Shown here piece by piece: positions 19,318 to 30,916 of a stretch of DNA of 64,000 nt. The notes beneath the pieces were generated by a model. The model saw only the letters and a program-made list of their open reading frames with translations, was not told the origin of the DNA and made no database searches. Source of the DNA: JAJRVM01 sp963700515 (lineage in GTDB: Bacteria; Planctomycetota; Planctomycetia; Pirellulales; Pirellulaceae); contig CAVOXY010000047.1 of NCBI GenBank assembly GCA_963700515.1, positions 62,001-126,000 of the forward strand, read 5' to 3'. The stretch's first letter is position 1; each line of letters starts with the position of its first letter. A program made the position numbers and the translations under genes.

Positions 19318-21600
19318 TTGGGCGACACCTATCAAACCCAGGACCGCGGGGGAAACGCGGCATACGAACGGTACTTGCAGGGCATGGATGCGTCGATGCG
19401 GCAAAAAGTGGCGCTCACCGCTGCTCACCTTTTGTGCGCGGGAAATCTGGCGGACATGGGTATGGGGTCGGGAAGTGGCAGCTACGCGCTCGCTGCGCTC
19501 TACCCCGACCTGCACGTGACCGGCGTCGACGTGAACGGCGAAATGATACAACGCGCTCGGAGTCGCTACGTGCTACCCAATCTTCACTTTCAGCAGGGAG
19601 ATGTGGCTGAACCGTGTTTTCCGGCCGGGTCGCAGGAAGCGATCTTGGACTCTTCCGTCTTGCACCATGTGACTTCGTTCAACGGTTACGACCGTTCGGC
19701 CGCGGCTCGAGCGCTGGCCGTGCAAGCCATGCAACTGACGGAACACGGGGTGTTGATCGTGCGTGACTTTGTCGATCCCGGACCGGGCATGGTGTGGCTT
19801 GATCTCCCCACCAGCGACGGCACCGAGGAGAACGTGCCGGAGCGTGAGGATCCGAGGAAGTGCAGTACCGCGGCGCTGTTGGAACGCTTTGCACGCGAGT
19901 TTCGCCTCCTGCAAACATCGGCTGTTGAGCGAGGTTTTGCATGTCGAGTGATTGAGCCAGTGGCGGATTGTCCGCTACGGCCTGGTTTCCAGCGATATGA
20001 GCTGGCCTACACGCATGCCGTGGAATTCCTGTTGCGCAAGGACTATCGACGCGATTGGGAGACCGAGGTGCAGGAAGAGTATACGTACGCGACACAGGCG
20101 GAATTCGAAACGATCTTCCAGCGTCTGGGCTTGCGCGTGCTGGCATCAACGCCGATCCGCAATCCGTGGATCGTGCAGCATCGGTTCCGCGACAAATTCG
20201 ATCTGTGGGAAACCACCGGCCGTCGGCTCGACGATCCCGCCACCAACTACGTGATTGTCGGCCAGAAGGTGGCTGCCGGTGTGGGTGTGCGGCTGGCTGA
20301 ATGTGGCGAACGGCCACGTATCAACTACCTGGAACTGACACACTACCGGCACGTGGAGACCGGGCAAGTTTACGACCTCGCCCGGCGGCCGAACACGACC
20401 ATCGACGTATTGCCATGGTTTCAACGCCAGGGAGAGGTCTTCGTGTTGGCGCGCCGCAGCTATCCGCGCCCCATCCTGTCGGCCCAGCCGCGTGGATCGA
20501 TCTCGACCGACGGCAGCACGCCAGCGGCGTATTTAAGCGAACCACTGAACGTACAACAGGGCGATAAGCCGCTCGGACAAACCGTGGAAGAACTGCTGGG
20601 CGAATTTGCAGCCATCGGTTCGGACAATATACTCAGCTGCGAGGCTGGCCACACCTGCTACCCATCGCCCGGCGGCCTGCAGGAAGAAATCCGCTCAATT
20701 CTGGTCGAAGTACAGCCGACCAACGTGCAGATCCAACTGGCCAACCGCTCGGGATTCAGCAGCTCGGGAGAACTGCGTGCCATCGAAGCGCGTCAGGCTC
20801 TGCGCTCGGCACAAGTTGGGGGCCTGCCCGAATGTCGGCTGGAACGAAACATTTATGACCTGCTGCTGCGGCGCGACTTGGGACCGGGACCTTGGATTGG
20901 CGCGAACATCGACGTGCCGCCATCGCAGCAACATGATTCGGTGACCACATTTTCCGCGTTGATGGGCAGGATGCCTCGGCGCCGGTTTCGTCGCGTGACC
21001 GCGGCGGACAGGGCACGTTTTCTGGACGTGGTCTGCTCGCAGTTCGACGAATTGGATGCGGTAGGTAGAACCGTTGCCAGCCAGGTGCTTGAGTTCGTGA
21101 TCCCGCGAACCTTGAGCAGGAACAGCGTGGCAGTGGCCCCACTTTGCCGACACCATGATGAGGTGCTGCTGGGTGTCGACGATGATGATCTTCCCGCCGC
21201 CCAGTGTTTCGTGGGCAATAGCGAACTGCTGGTCGCACCCGCCTGGCGCCTGCCGCGCGAGGTGATCGGCATTCGGGCGTCGCGTATCTGGATAGCTCAT
21301 CGTCTGCGGGCGGAATATGGCGCGGTGGCAGGTGAGATGTGGGAACTGGGCGGGCCTTATCACCCTTCCCCCGGCGTGACTCCCGAGGTGGTCCATCCGC
21401 TGGCGGTGCACGTCAAGCGGATGGAACCGGACGCCGCCCGCCGCTTGTATTGGCTGCCTCTACGCGAGATGGTCCAACGCCGCAGTGAAGTGCAGGATGG
21501 CCATCTGCTGACACTCGTCCTCGCGCTGCCCACGCACTGGGACTGTTATCTCCTACGTAGAACGGACTTCAGTCCGTTTACCGCGGCTGAATCACGATAG
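19318..21600 (+). CDS. SAM-dependent methyltransferase fused to two Nudix-like domains
   Basis: About 760 residues. The first third is a class I methyltransferase: motif I in ADMGMGSGSGSYALAALYPD and the acidic strand end in VTGVDVN. The middle starts like a Nudix protein (GEVFVLARRSYPRPI) and has TCYPSPGGLQEEI. The last part repeats the pattern with VAVAPLCRHHDEVLLG and YHPSPGVTPEVVHPLAV. SPG followed by Glu is typical of ADP-ribose pyrophosphatase-type Nudix folds. The catalytic box is degenerate in both, so these domains may only bind ligand. TTG 19318 has GGAGGAGG upstream and is my preferred start; TTG 19291 is the alternative. The last residues are encoded by a REP-like hairpin. Confidence 0.7.
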   Translation: MGDTYQTQDRGGNAAYERYLQGMDASMRQKVALTAAHLLCAGNLADMGMGSGSGSYALAALYPDLHVTGVDVNGEMIQRARSRYVLPNLHFQQGDVAEPCFPAGSQEAILDSSVLHHVTSFNGYDRSAAARALAVQAMQLTEHGVLIVRDFVDPGPGMVWLDLPTSDGTEENVPEREDPRKCSTAALLERFAREFRLLQTSAVERGFACRVIEPVADCPLRPGFQRYELAYTHAVEFLLRKDYRRDWETEVQEEYTYATQAEFETIFQRLGLRVLASTPIRNPWIVQHRFRDKFDLWETTGRRLDDPATNYVIVGQKVAAGVGVRLAECGERPRINYLELTHYRHVETGQVYDLARRPNTTIDVLPWFQRQGEVFVLARRSYPRPILSAQPRGSISTDGSTPAAYLSEPLNVQQGDKPLGQTVEELLGEFAAIGSDNILSCEAGHTCYPSPGGLQEEIRSILVEVQPTNVQIQLANRSGFSSSGELRAIEARQALRSAQVGGLPECRLERNIYDLLLRRDLGPGPWIGANIDVPPSQQHDSVTTFSALMGRMPRRRFRRVTAADRARFLDVVCSQFDELDAVGRTVASQVLEFVIPRTLSRNSVAVAPLCRHHDEVLLGVDDDDLPAAQCFVGNSELLVAPAWRLPREVIGIRASRIWIAHRLRAEYGAVAGEMWELGGPYHPSPGVTPEVVHPLAVHVKRMEPDAARRLYWLPLREMVQRRSEVQDGHLLTLVLALPTHWDCYLLRRTDFSPFTAAESR
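21550..21579. repeat. GTAG-headed hairpin, third REP-like family, copy 1
   Basis: CTCCTAC, GTAG, then AACGGACT, TC, AGTCCGTT and T. It is identical over 30 bp to 32550-32579. Here it lies inside the 3' end of the methyltransferase gene and encodes the residues around RRTDFSPF. Confidence 0.85.
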
Positions 21601-21665
21601 GAGCAGCGAACGAGACAATGGGGGCAGGACTCGTGATTGGAAAACGAGTCCTCAACCCATTCGTA

Positions 21666-22265
21666 TCATCCTGCCATCTGCCAGTGCCGGATCGCATCCA
21701 GGGGACAAAGCAGCATCAGGATGTTCAGCAGGAGACTGTCGCGGATCCAGCATACACTGATCACCTCGCAGGCAATAAACAGTCCCACCGATACGCGCCA
21801 GGGAAGTCGCACTGCGAGCCAGACGCCGGCCATGCAGGCGCCGTAGTCGCCCAACGAATTCAGAATGCTGTCGCCAAAGTAGTCGAGCGAAATCGTCGTG
21901 GTGCGATATCGCTCGATCATCCAATTGGTGTTCTCCACGACTTCCCATGCCGCTTCGACAAGCGCGACGATCAGCACGCGAGAATCTCTCGTCAGTCGGC
22001 GACCAGACAATGCGGTCAACAGCAGGTACAGGCCGAGACCGTGTTGCAGGTGGGAGAGGGAATACGGGTCGATGAGGTGCTGCGAGCAGTGCCGACTCCA
22101 CACGTCCCATGACCACGGCCACAGATCACCGGCTTCGCACCACCAGACTCGCCCCATCGCCACACCGCTCAACAAGATGACGATCGCCACGACCGACACG
22201 CCGATCAAGCTGCGACGTGTGGGATACAACGATGCCTGCTTCACACCGGATTCATCAGTTGCCAT
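21666..22265 (-). CDS. DUF2585 (UPF0314) membrane protein
   Basis: About 199 residues with several membrane segments. The family's conserved blocks are clear: WSRHCSQHLIDPYSLSHLQH, EAAWEVVENTNWMIERYR, SLDYFGDSILNSLGD and CWIRDSLLLNILML. The function of this family is unknown. The frame is intact. It is convergent with the methyltransferase gene, with about 65 nt between the stop codons. Confidence 0.92.
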   Translation of the reverse strand: MATDESGVKQASLYPTRRSLIGVSVVAIVILLSGVAMGRVWWCEAGDLWPWSWDVWSRHCSQHLIDPYSLSHLQHGLGLYLLLTALSGRRLTRDSRVLIVALVEAAWEVVENTNWMIERYRTTTISLDYFGDSILNSLGDYGACMAGVWLAVRLPWRVSVGLFIACEVISVCWIRDSLLLNILMLLCPLDAIRHWQMAG

Positions 22266-22313
22266 TGCATTGTCACTTTGGGCGAACGACCGCCAAGGTT
22301 ATCGGCTGGGAAA

Positions 22314-22800
22314 TCAAGCTACTCTGTCTTCACACTCATCATTCTCGGATCTCGATAGTGCAAGGTCAATCGCGATCTGGTTTTGCTGGAGTATGCGGCC
22401 CGCGTTGCTGACATTAACGCCATTGTGGTCAATTGTCTTGATCAGCTTCCCGCACAGCCGCAGATCTGCACCGGGTATCGTGATAGCGATCAGCTGGAGA
22501 TACCGCGAAGCTGGAAGGATCAGGTGGGGTTGACACGCATGGTGCAAGCAGCCGTGCCGCTCGTGCGATGTCTGAGTCGCGATGAGATCTTCGATCACAT
22601 CCGCCATGGGGCACCGATCATGATCACGGCCGAAGGCCCAATATGTCTCGACCGCGCCGGCCCAAGCGAACATCCGTCAATCCAAATTCCCGAAATTTTT
22701 CTGCCAGGTATTGTTCGGTGGCTAGGTTCTCCGGCGAACCAGGGCGGCGCACGCCGAGTGCGACGATTTCCCGAATCCAACCGACCATCTCGCTCTGCAT
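22314..22800 (-). pseudogene. Possible remnant of a metallopeptidase (M20/M28-like) gene
   Basis: Starting at ATG 22800 behind GAGGTGAGG, the sequence reads MQSEMVGWIREIVALGVRRP then GSPENLATEQYLAEKFREFG. This resembles the N-terminus of M28/M20 peptidases, where RRPGSP is common. After about 45 residues the frame breaks. A second frame (VETYWAFGRDHDR) continues briefly, then nothing coherent. I see no downstream catalytic motifs. The spacer holds this and one other fragment but no intact gene. Confidence 0.35.
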
Positions 22801-22869
22801 GCCTCACCTCACTGGAGTTCGCCGTTGCGGACATGATACTGCCGGCTGACGCCTTGACTGGCGAGTTTA

Positions 22870-22945
22870 ATCGATGGCAGCAGTGAGTACACCCGTGGCA
22901 ATCCCACCTTTCATCGGCGGGCAGTGTTCGAAGCGGCATGGTCAT
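22870..22945 (-). pseudogene. N-terminal fragment of a CxxCxxCC (YkgJ-like) protein
   Basis: From an ATG at 22945 or 22939 it reads MPLRTLPADERWDCHGCTHC and then a further Cys. That is the typical N-terminus of YkgJ-like metal-chelating proteins of about 400 residues. The similarity stops there, so only some 24 codons are left. It lies directly downstream of the propeller lipoprotein gene on the same strand. Confidence 0.45.
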
Positions 22946-22964
22946 AGCATCGGTTCGCAGGATC

Positions 22965-24350
22965 TTACCGGTCTTCGGTCGGGTCGATGGTTCTTTCAAA
23001 CGCCGAGGCAGCACGCAATTTCCAGAGTAGCGGCCTCGTGATGGCCGTTGCATCCTTGTAGCAGCCACCCACATAAAAACTGCCGTCAGCATCTCGCGTG
23101 ATCGATCCGCCGAGCAGCAGATTCTGTGTCCATAGCCCGGTGGCAGCTGCAGAGGTTTTGACACGGACCGGCCTGTTGGCAGGTCGTAAACCACCCACTC
23201 CCACATCCTGGCAGGACCAAGTACCACGGCCAGAACATGCTGTTTGCCGTCGAAAGTGAACAGGCCGGTCGGACCATCGTCCGAATGGAGTTCACCTGCG
23301 GGGTGAATCCATCCGATCGGCCGTACTTCTGCCGGGCCGCTTTCATTAGGCACCAGTCGATAAAGGTATCCGGTGACGGTCGAGAAGATGATGCTGCCAT
23401 CCGCCATGTGGCAGAATGCCGGGATACCGAGGCACCAGGAAATGATTGCTTCACCGTGGCGTGCCAAGCGATCCCGATTGACGTAGTGTTCTAACTCCTT
23501 TTCAGCGATCTCGTTCAAGTCCCCATCGTATTCGACCAAACTGCAGACGATCGTCGCATTAGTTTCGTCACGACGGACACGGGGCACATACGCGTGGCCG
23601 CGACTGTCGATCAGCAAGTTCCTTGATCTGTGTGCCACGAGTGACCCGACATGGACTTGCTTGAGCGTGCGGTTATCGATATTCCATTGGAATAGTTGAT
23701 GGTCAAAATAGCCCAGAGCGTAGATCCACGGCCCCGAGCCTCCAATCGCGTAGACACCTTTGTCGATCGCACACAGGTGCTCCCAGTGCGACGTCTTGGG
23801 GTCTAATCGCCACAAATGAGCGCCCCATTTCGGGTCGACCGTGCCCAGTTGGTCGTCTTCGCCCTGCAGATCAGTCGAGGCAAAATAGATGTATCCGTCA
23901 GCGCCTCTCGATGAGTCGCGTATGAATCTTCATTTGGCTTTCGCCAGATCGATACAAGCCCGCCGACCTGAGCGCATCAAGCACGTTACCGCAATCCTGA
24001 ATGCAGTCGGTGCCAGGAGTGTACATCATGAGCCGCGCGGAAGAATCGCTCTCCCTTTCAACAGAGACGCCCAACCAGATATGGCCAGCCGCATCCCGCC
24101 CCGTTGCGCCCCAAATCGCGCTCTTGGGAGCATCGACTTCTGGAAGTTGAATGTTCTCCGCTAACGGAATTGCAGAGGGATCGGTTGGAGGCGCAGTGAA
24201 TACGACGTGCGGGGCGACATGGGATGACGGATGATTGCTGCTTGTGACGCGTGTTTCGTCAAGCGCGACGCTCCCGTTACTGCATCCCTGCGAAAACATG
24301 ACGGCTAACGTCAGATTGGCAAGAGGAATCGCCCACAGTGTCCGAGCCAT
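22965..24350 (-). CDS. Lipoprotein with SMP-30/Vgb-like beta-propeller, two frameshifts
   Basis: About 460 residues. The signal MARTLWAIPLANLTLAVMFS ends at QGCS, a lipobox, which decides the start at 24350. Propeller-type repeats follow, for example GRDAAGHIWLGVS, GADGYIYFAST, DSRGHAYVPRV, MADGSIIFSTVTGYLYRLVP and DADGSFYVGGCYKD. Frames change near 23905 and near 23130. The repaired end is LWKLRAASAFERTIDPTEDR. This is probably a sugar- or lactone-related propeller enzyme or a binding protein at the cell surface. The precise family is not certain. Confidence 0.65.
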
Positions 24351-24542
24351 ATCAGTCAGTTTCCTGCATGCGAAAACGTCTGGGATGCGCTGGGTTGGCA
24401 CCTACAACCGGTGGCTGGCCAAGTGAATACCACGAGGGAGTATTCATCCGGCAATATTCTATACTATGCCGGCCAAGACGGCTGGATCCCAACCGGGCTC
24501 ACCAGGGGGTGAGCACGTCGGGGTGGGAAACGCCGGTCCATT

Positions 24543-27500
24543 TCACCGCTTCGGTGGTGCCGCCTCACGAACGACGGCACCGTACTCTTCGCTGAGGACG
24601 AGAATCGGCGAATTTCTCCACGAAATCCAGCTCGTTCGTGCTGAGCGACGTGTAATCGAAGCGGCCACGCAGGTCCGTATAGCCATCTTTGTAGAACTTC
24701 ACCTCTCCTTGAGGGGTTTTGGCGTAGACCTTCACATAGGCCTTGGCGATCGGTTTGTGCGTCTCCGCGTGAGCGACCTGGATCTGGCCGTAGTTTTCGA
24801 TCGTCTGTACGGAGAGCGAATTGGAGAAATACGGCTGCGTCTTCGTCTGGCCGGCCCCCACGATTTCGACCAGCACGTTGCTGTTGCTCAGGGCCTCGGG
24901 CAGATCAATCACGGTCGCTGCGCCGTCCGGCAGTGTCACATCGAGTGAGTGGTTTGGCTTGATCGACGCGAAATCACCACCATACTGTTGCACAAACGGA
25001 TTGCGGCTGAACAGCAGTTCCACATCGACTTCATAGAAGTTGACTTTCACGGCTTTCAAGTTTTGGTAGCTCACCCGGATCTTCCGTGACTCGACCGTGA
25101 AGTCAAAGCCAGGTTCCGTGGCGGCCAGTTGTCCTTGTTGCTGATCGCGATTTTGTGCATCGATCGGTGCGACCGTCTTGCCGGTCGCTTCATCGAGTTG
25201 AGCGGTGATGGCGGCGAAAGTGTTCCGCCAGCGATCGACCGGGTGATCGATGTATTGGGAGGCGATGGCGCGTGCTTGTTCCGGCTCGTCCGAGAAGAAC
25301 TTCAAATAGGCCGCACAATAGTCGTATTGCATCTGTGTCGGAACCTTCGTCCGGTCGACTCGAGCAAACGTCGCCAGCGCTTCTTCCACTCGATCCTGCA
25401 GCAACAGGTAGTAGGTGACCGCCAGCAGATCGTCGTCGTCCAGCGCTGGTTCGTCAGCAAGTTCCTTGAGAAATCGGTGATATTGTGCGTGCAGGCGGTC
25501 GTTGACGATTTGGCGACGCCGGCCCAAGGCGTGCGTGCGGGCGTTCACCAACGGCTTGTATTCGAGGTGTTCATACATTCGCCGGGCGACCGTGTCGATG
25601 GTCAGCAACGGGCTGTGGAGCGGGCCACCGCACTCGTTGACGATCTGATCGGCGTGTTGCAGATACTCCCGGGCGGCAGCCACGCTATTGTGCAGCAGTG
25701 CATAGGACCAGAGCGTGTGCTGGTAGACGTGCCGCTGGACAAGAAGTGGGAGGATCGCATCAAAGGAGGCTCGGTCATGCATGCCGCCAGGCGATCCGTT
25801 CCAGGTTCAGCTCGTCAATGTTGTGCTTGTCCAGAAACGCCAGGACGTCTGCAAGCGAGCCGTACTGGGAGATGTAATCCCACGATTGCGTATCAATGTT
25901 TGTAGGCCGGTCGACGACAGTCAGCGTGGCTGGTTCCGCAGCCGCGACCAATTGTTCGTTCTTGGCGACGTGCACGGGGAAATGAGGGAACGTGCCGGCC
26001 AGCGGAAAGTAGAAGTGGTATTCAACCGTCTGTGTGTGATACGGTTCGAGGTCGATGTGCAACGTCTTCGTCGCCTGGCTGTTGAGGACCGGGATCGCAC
26101 CCCGTGGAATTTGAATCAATACGTTCAGTTTCTGTTTGGTCGAAGTGGGATTGGTGATCACGACCTGACAACCGTAGACGGTGTGGATCAGAAACTCGTC
26201 GGTGACGAACTTGTCGATGGTTTCGCCATTGACCGTTTGCTGACGATCACCCTGCTTGAAGAAATTCTGGCTGACCAGCAGTTTCGTGGCGGTCTCGGGA
26301 ACCGTGGCGGGTTGAATCTCTTCGTGGAAGACAACCAGCGGTCCTCCGGGGACGAGGGTCATTTGTGTGTCGTCGAACTTGCTCTCGTGCTCAGGAGCTT
26401 CGAACGGCAGATCGAGCACGGCGAGAGCCAGCAGCATTTCGGGGAAATTGCGAGAGGCTTCGGCCAGGTTCCGCGACAGGAACGGCGTGGCCGGGTCGTG
26501 CGCCGCAAAGTCCTTCCAGAAGGCGTTGACGGTGATGAGGCCGGCGGTCTGCTGATCGATGGTCAGCTGGTGATAATTGTTTTCGGCCCACTCCCGGGTC
26601 TTGTCGATTTGGCGGTAGAGCTGTCGTAGCGACTCGCGGTCCACCACTCCGTTATCGGCGAAGAAACGTGCCTGCCGCAGGAGCATCCATCGCGTCAGCC
26701 AGTTCCTCGCCGGCCTGCTGCCGAGCGCCGCCGGAACGCCGGCCTGCTGCGCCGATCGCGCAGCGGCGACGTCCCCCTTGGCCTCAGCCAATCGCCTCGC
26801 GCGAGACGGGGACTGTGGTTTGGCAATCGCGCCGGCGATGCCGAAGACGCCCGTGGGCGCACTTTCGGCCGCGGCTGGAGCAGCCGTCTCCGCGAGCGGA
26901 ATGAATCGCAGGTTGGCGGATTTTTCCACGTTCTTCATGGCATCCTTTAGACCCAGTGCATCGCCAACTTCCAGTGCGCTGCGCTGCACGGCCGTGTCGA
27001 ACAGGAAGATGAACCGATCGATGTCGGGTGGGAGCAGGGCATACAAGTCACTGACGTGCCGCGACGTATGGTCCCGTTCCCCTTGGATGCGTCGTGCCAG
27101 CAGAATCTGCTCGACAATGTTCAGCTGGCCATAGTTCCACGGCACAAGGTACTGGGTCAGATCGTCTTCCAGCAGGAAGTGATCCATGAAGGTCTTGTCT
27201 TTCTTGTTCGCCAGGTAGGGCTGGATTACGGAGTGGAAGAACTCTGGGTCCTTCTTGAACAGGAAGAAGCTCAGTTCGTGGCTGGCATACTTCGAGTATC
27301 GTTCTCGCTTCTCCTCCAGCTTCAACTGGGGCCAGTTGAGGATGAAGGAGAATTCGGCCAGCTTCGGATCGTTGTTGAGTGTCGCGTAGAGGGCGAAGAC
27401 GCGCGACAGGCTGTCGTACGACTCGAACTTGGCCGTGGTGATGTCGTGCAGCGTGAAGGTCTGACCGACCGGGATGATACGTGATCTGCTTCTGTTGCGT

Positions 27501-30500
27501 GAAGTGTTGTTGCGGATCGAGTTCGTTGGCGAGTCGCAGGTCGACCAAGGGGGCCTCCGGTGCGGCGAGCGCCACGCTGCGACAGGTCGTGTTGAGCGGA
27601 TCGACCGCCACGACACGGATGTACTGATGAGCGCCCAGGGCTTCACGGGGAATTTCCACGATGCCCTGTTCGTTGGGGACGAGGTTGAGCAGAACGGCGG
27701 AAGTGGCTGCCAGGAAATCGAGATCGGCGAAATGATCGGCCTCTCCCGCGGGCTTTGCTTCCGCTGCCGCTTCACGCTTCGCATCCGCCTCCGGCTTGGA
27801 CCCGCGCTCGCCAAACTCACCACCTGCCGCAGCGAGCTGCTCGCCTGTCTGCGTGTCGCGAACGGCCCACGGGTTGAGCAGCAGGGAGGGTCGTTCGAGC
27901 ATGTTGCCCGGGTACTTTGTCGCGTACTTGCGATCGATGATGTAGCGGTATTCGTCGCCGATGTTGCGGCCCGTCAGGTAAACCGACTCGGCCGGCGTCT
28001 GCCAGAACAGGTACGGTTCCACGTCCCGCACCTGGCTCAGGTGACCGTAGGCGTCGTACTCGGGTAGATAACGCGTGGCGAACACGTGCACGCGGGCGAA
28101 CTTCGAAGCATTCTGCAGGGTGACGACCAGTTTGTCGTCCGATGACGTGATCGATTCGATTTGCAGGGGTTGGAGCGGCTTGGTCTCCAGTTGCCTGAGC
28201 GAACCGACCAGGAAGTTGCCCAGCTGCGCTCCGGCGGTCACGCGCAGCGCGATGTGCGTATCCGTCGCTTTGAGCAGCAGGTCGTAGTCGCCGGCCGGCA
28301 GGCCCTCGATGACCACGAGACCATCCTTGATGTGAAGATGATCGAAGCGATCCGCTGCGAACGTGCCGCCGCTGAGTTCGAGCAGCGACAGTTCGCTGCG
28401 CGATGGCTGGCTGGCACTGCCCAGGTACGGCAACGCGATCGATTCGCCCACCTGGCCGTGCACGGTCTGTTGATAGGTGTGGCGGTCACCGACCAGCGTC
28501 CAGGCGTGCTGCGTCCCGTCCGGACCCTGGGCAGTCAGCGACGGGATGTCGGCGAGCGGGCCGAGCACGACACGGCCCTGGGGATCGGTCTTGAGTACGG
28601 CGTCCACGGTGTCGCGGAAATCGCGATGCTTGAACATGAAAACGACGGGTCGCGAGGTGCGCGGCTCACCTGTCCTGCCTCGGAGTTCCAGGACATATTG
28701 GCCGTCCGCCCTGAGCAGATGCAGGTCTTCGATTTTCTCGGTGCGATCGATGCCGTTGAGGGAGAATTCATCGTCGGCAGCAACGTCGATCTTGGTGCCC
28801 GTCATAACCTGTGTGATCTTGGCCGACAGCCGCAAGTTGAGAGACGGCCAGCCGCGGCGGAACCTGGAATTCGTGAATCGATTCGCGATCTTCAAAGAGC
28901 TTGAAGTCCGGGATCTCCAGCGACGAAGACGTGCCGTCCAGATCGGTCGAAGTGATGGTCAGTTTGACTTCTTCCAGCAGTTGCAGCGAGACCGGCGTGC
29001 CGTTGACCGACAGGCCCGGGCGGATGACCAGCTCGGCCGTCTTCCGCGTCAAGAGTGACTCGCGGTCGACATAGAAGCCGGCCGTGAACTGGTAGTTCTC
29101 CCCTTCGTGATTGAAGAAGCCGAGCGAGGAGTAGGTTGCATCTTCCACACCTGGCGCGGGGGCGGTGATGACAATCGGCTGCCGACCAGGGTTCGTACTG
29201 AACGGCACCGCAATCTGGCCGTCTTCCCCGGCCTGGTACTCGTGTCCGGCGAGCCAGATCGAGGCGTTCTTGACTTGCTGGTTGTTTTCATCCAGGATCG
29301 TGAACGACTGGCCAGCCGGGGTCGTACGCACCAGGTGGCGGAGCCTGCCTTTGCGAACCAGTGCCCGGCTGCTCTGTCCGTTGCCGATGAAATCGACGAC
29401 GTAGACGCCGGGCTTATTGAGCATCGGGAAGTCATACGTCCGCCGCACGCGATGAAAGGGGGATTCGTCGTACTTGTACGTCTGTTCGACATTCGCCACC
29501 AGGCCATCGAGATTGACATCGGTGTCGACTTCCCGCCCATACTGGCGATAGAAGTTCTGGGTGTTGATTTCAAAGACCTTGACGATCAGCGTCGAAACGT
29601 TCTTGATATGCACATCGAGACTGACGGGAGCGTCGATCGGCATGAATCGTCTTGTTGGCGAAATCGAAATCGATGTCGACGCGTTCCTTGAGTTGTCGAA
29701 ACGGCTCGGGTGGCAACAGCGACGCCCACTGCTCGGGCTGGCCGACGCCGTTGACGATCTTGGTTTCCGCCAGTAGATGGCGGAGGTAGATATCGTCCAC
29801 GTAGGGCTCGAATTCCCGCGTGTCGGCCGCCTCCAACAGAAAGTGAGCAAGATAGCTGCGAACCAGCGGCTCATCGTTGCCGATCGGCGGCAGGAGGATC
29901 GTCGCGTCGTAGTTCGAGTTCAGGTCACACGGGAAACTTCGCAGCTCTTCCGACTCCCGCACGGCTTTGGAGATATACCCGGTTGGCCGCGGCAACCTCA
30001 AATAGGCCAGCAGCCGGTCCTTGTCGTACGTTGCTTGGCTGCGGTCGAGCAACAGGCGATGATACAGTGCGTGTGCCTTGAGCGAGTTGTGGACCGGGGC
30101 GAGGCGATCGGCGAAAGCCTGCAGTCGGTCGAGGTATTTCGCCGTTTCCTGCGGATCGTGTCGCCAGTCGATATCGGGGCTCGGCTGGAGCTTCGTCAGG
30201 TAAGCCCGCACGAAATTCTGCTCGTTCAACAGGTCGGGCTTCAGCGTCACCAGCTCATCGAGTTGCGTCCGTAGCAGCTGCCGATGAATACCGTGAGAAC
30301 CGAACCCCGGGAGTTGGGAGCATTCAGATCGTCGACGACCAGTTTGACCAATTGGGGATAGTCGGGGCGGGGCAGACGCGATAGGAGCTGGCGACGCTGG
30401 TCAGCGTTGAGTTGGCCGGCGACAAGCCAATCGAGAGCGGAATCCTCGAACCCGTTCAGGCTGTTCTGGTGCCGCTGCAACGCCTGCTGCTGGTACTGCT

Positions 30501-30916
30501 CGCGGGAGATCAAAGCGGCGTCAAGGGTCGTCGGCAAGTCGGGATCGGCGTTCAATTCCTCCTTCTGATGTGGGTACTGAATACCGAAGCGGCTGCGTAA
30601 GTACTCCAGCGTCTTTTCGGGACTGCGATCGTAGGAGAGCAAGGCTCGACGCGTACGGATCTCCCACACGCGGGGCGTCTCGCCGTGCCGCTGCACCCAC
30701 GGCTCAAGCAACGGATCAAGCTTGTCGTACTGTTGCGCTGTTGAGCAGGTGGAGGCAGTTCCAATAGTAGTAATCTTCGGTACCGGGGATCAGCTGTTTC
30801 AGCGCCGCCTCGCGATCCTGGGCCAGCGCGAAGTCCTCGACGAATTCTACCTCTCCACCCCAACTTACCGCGGCTCCGGACAGCATGACCGCTCCGATCA
30901 ACAACAGAGGTTTCAT
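24543..30916 (-). CDS. Giant secreted protein (~2,100 aa), possibly alpha-2-macroglobulin-like, seven frameshifts
   Basis: The start MKPLLLIGAVMLSGAAVSWG is a signal peptide. Helical, TPR-like repeats come next (LEYLRSRFGI, QQALQRHQNSLNGFEDSAL). Beta-sandwich domains follow with motifs like those of macroglobulin (MG) domains: LDVHIKNVSTLIVKVFEINT, KPGVYVVDFIGNGQSSRALV and TTPAGQSFTILDENNQQVKN. The C-terminal half has more sandwich and helical modules. The frame changes near 30735, 30280, 29645, 28850, 27475, 25785 and 24612. No CxEQ thioester is visible, so a protease-trapping function is not supported. It is a lone large transcription unit on this strand, 192 bp upstream of the propeller lipoprotein. 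Confidence 0.6.

Noticed and set aside
22595..22964. Extension of the propeller lipoprotein past its stop
   Set aside because: The propeller homology changes frame near 23130 and stops at 22965; the extension runs through fragments of other genes.
24543..30916. Confident call as an alpha-2-macroglobulin protease inhibitor
   Set aside because: No CxEQ thioester or complement-like domain could be seen; only some sandwich motifs resemble MG domains.
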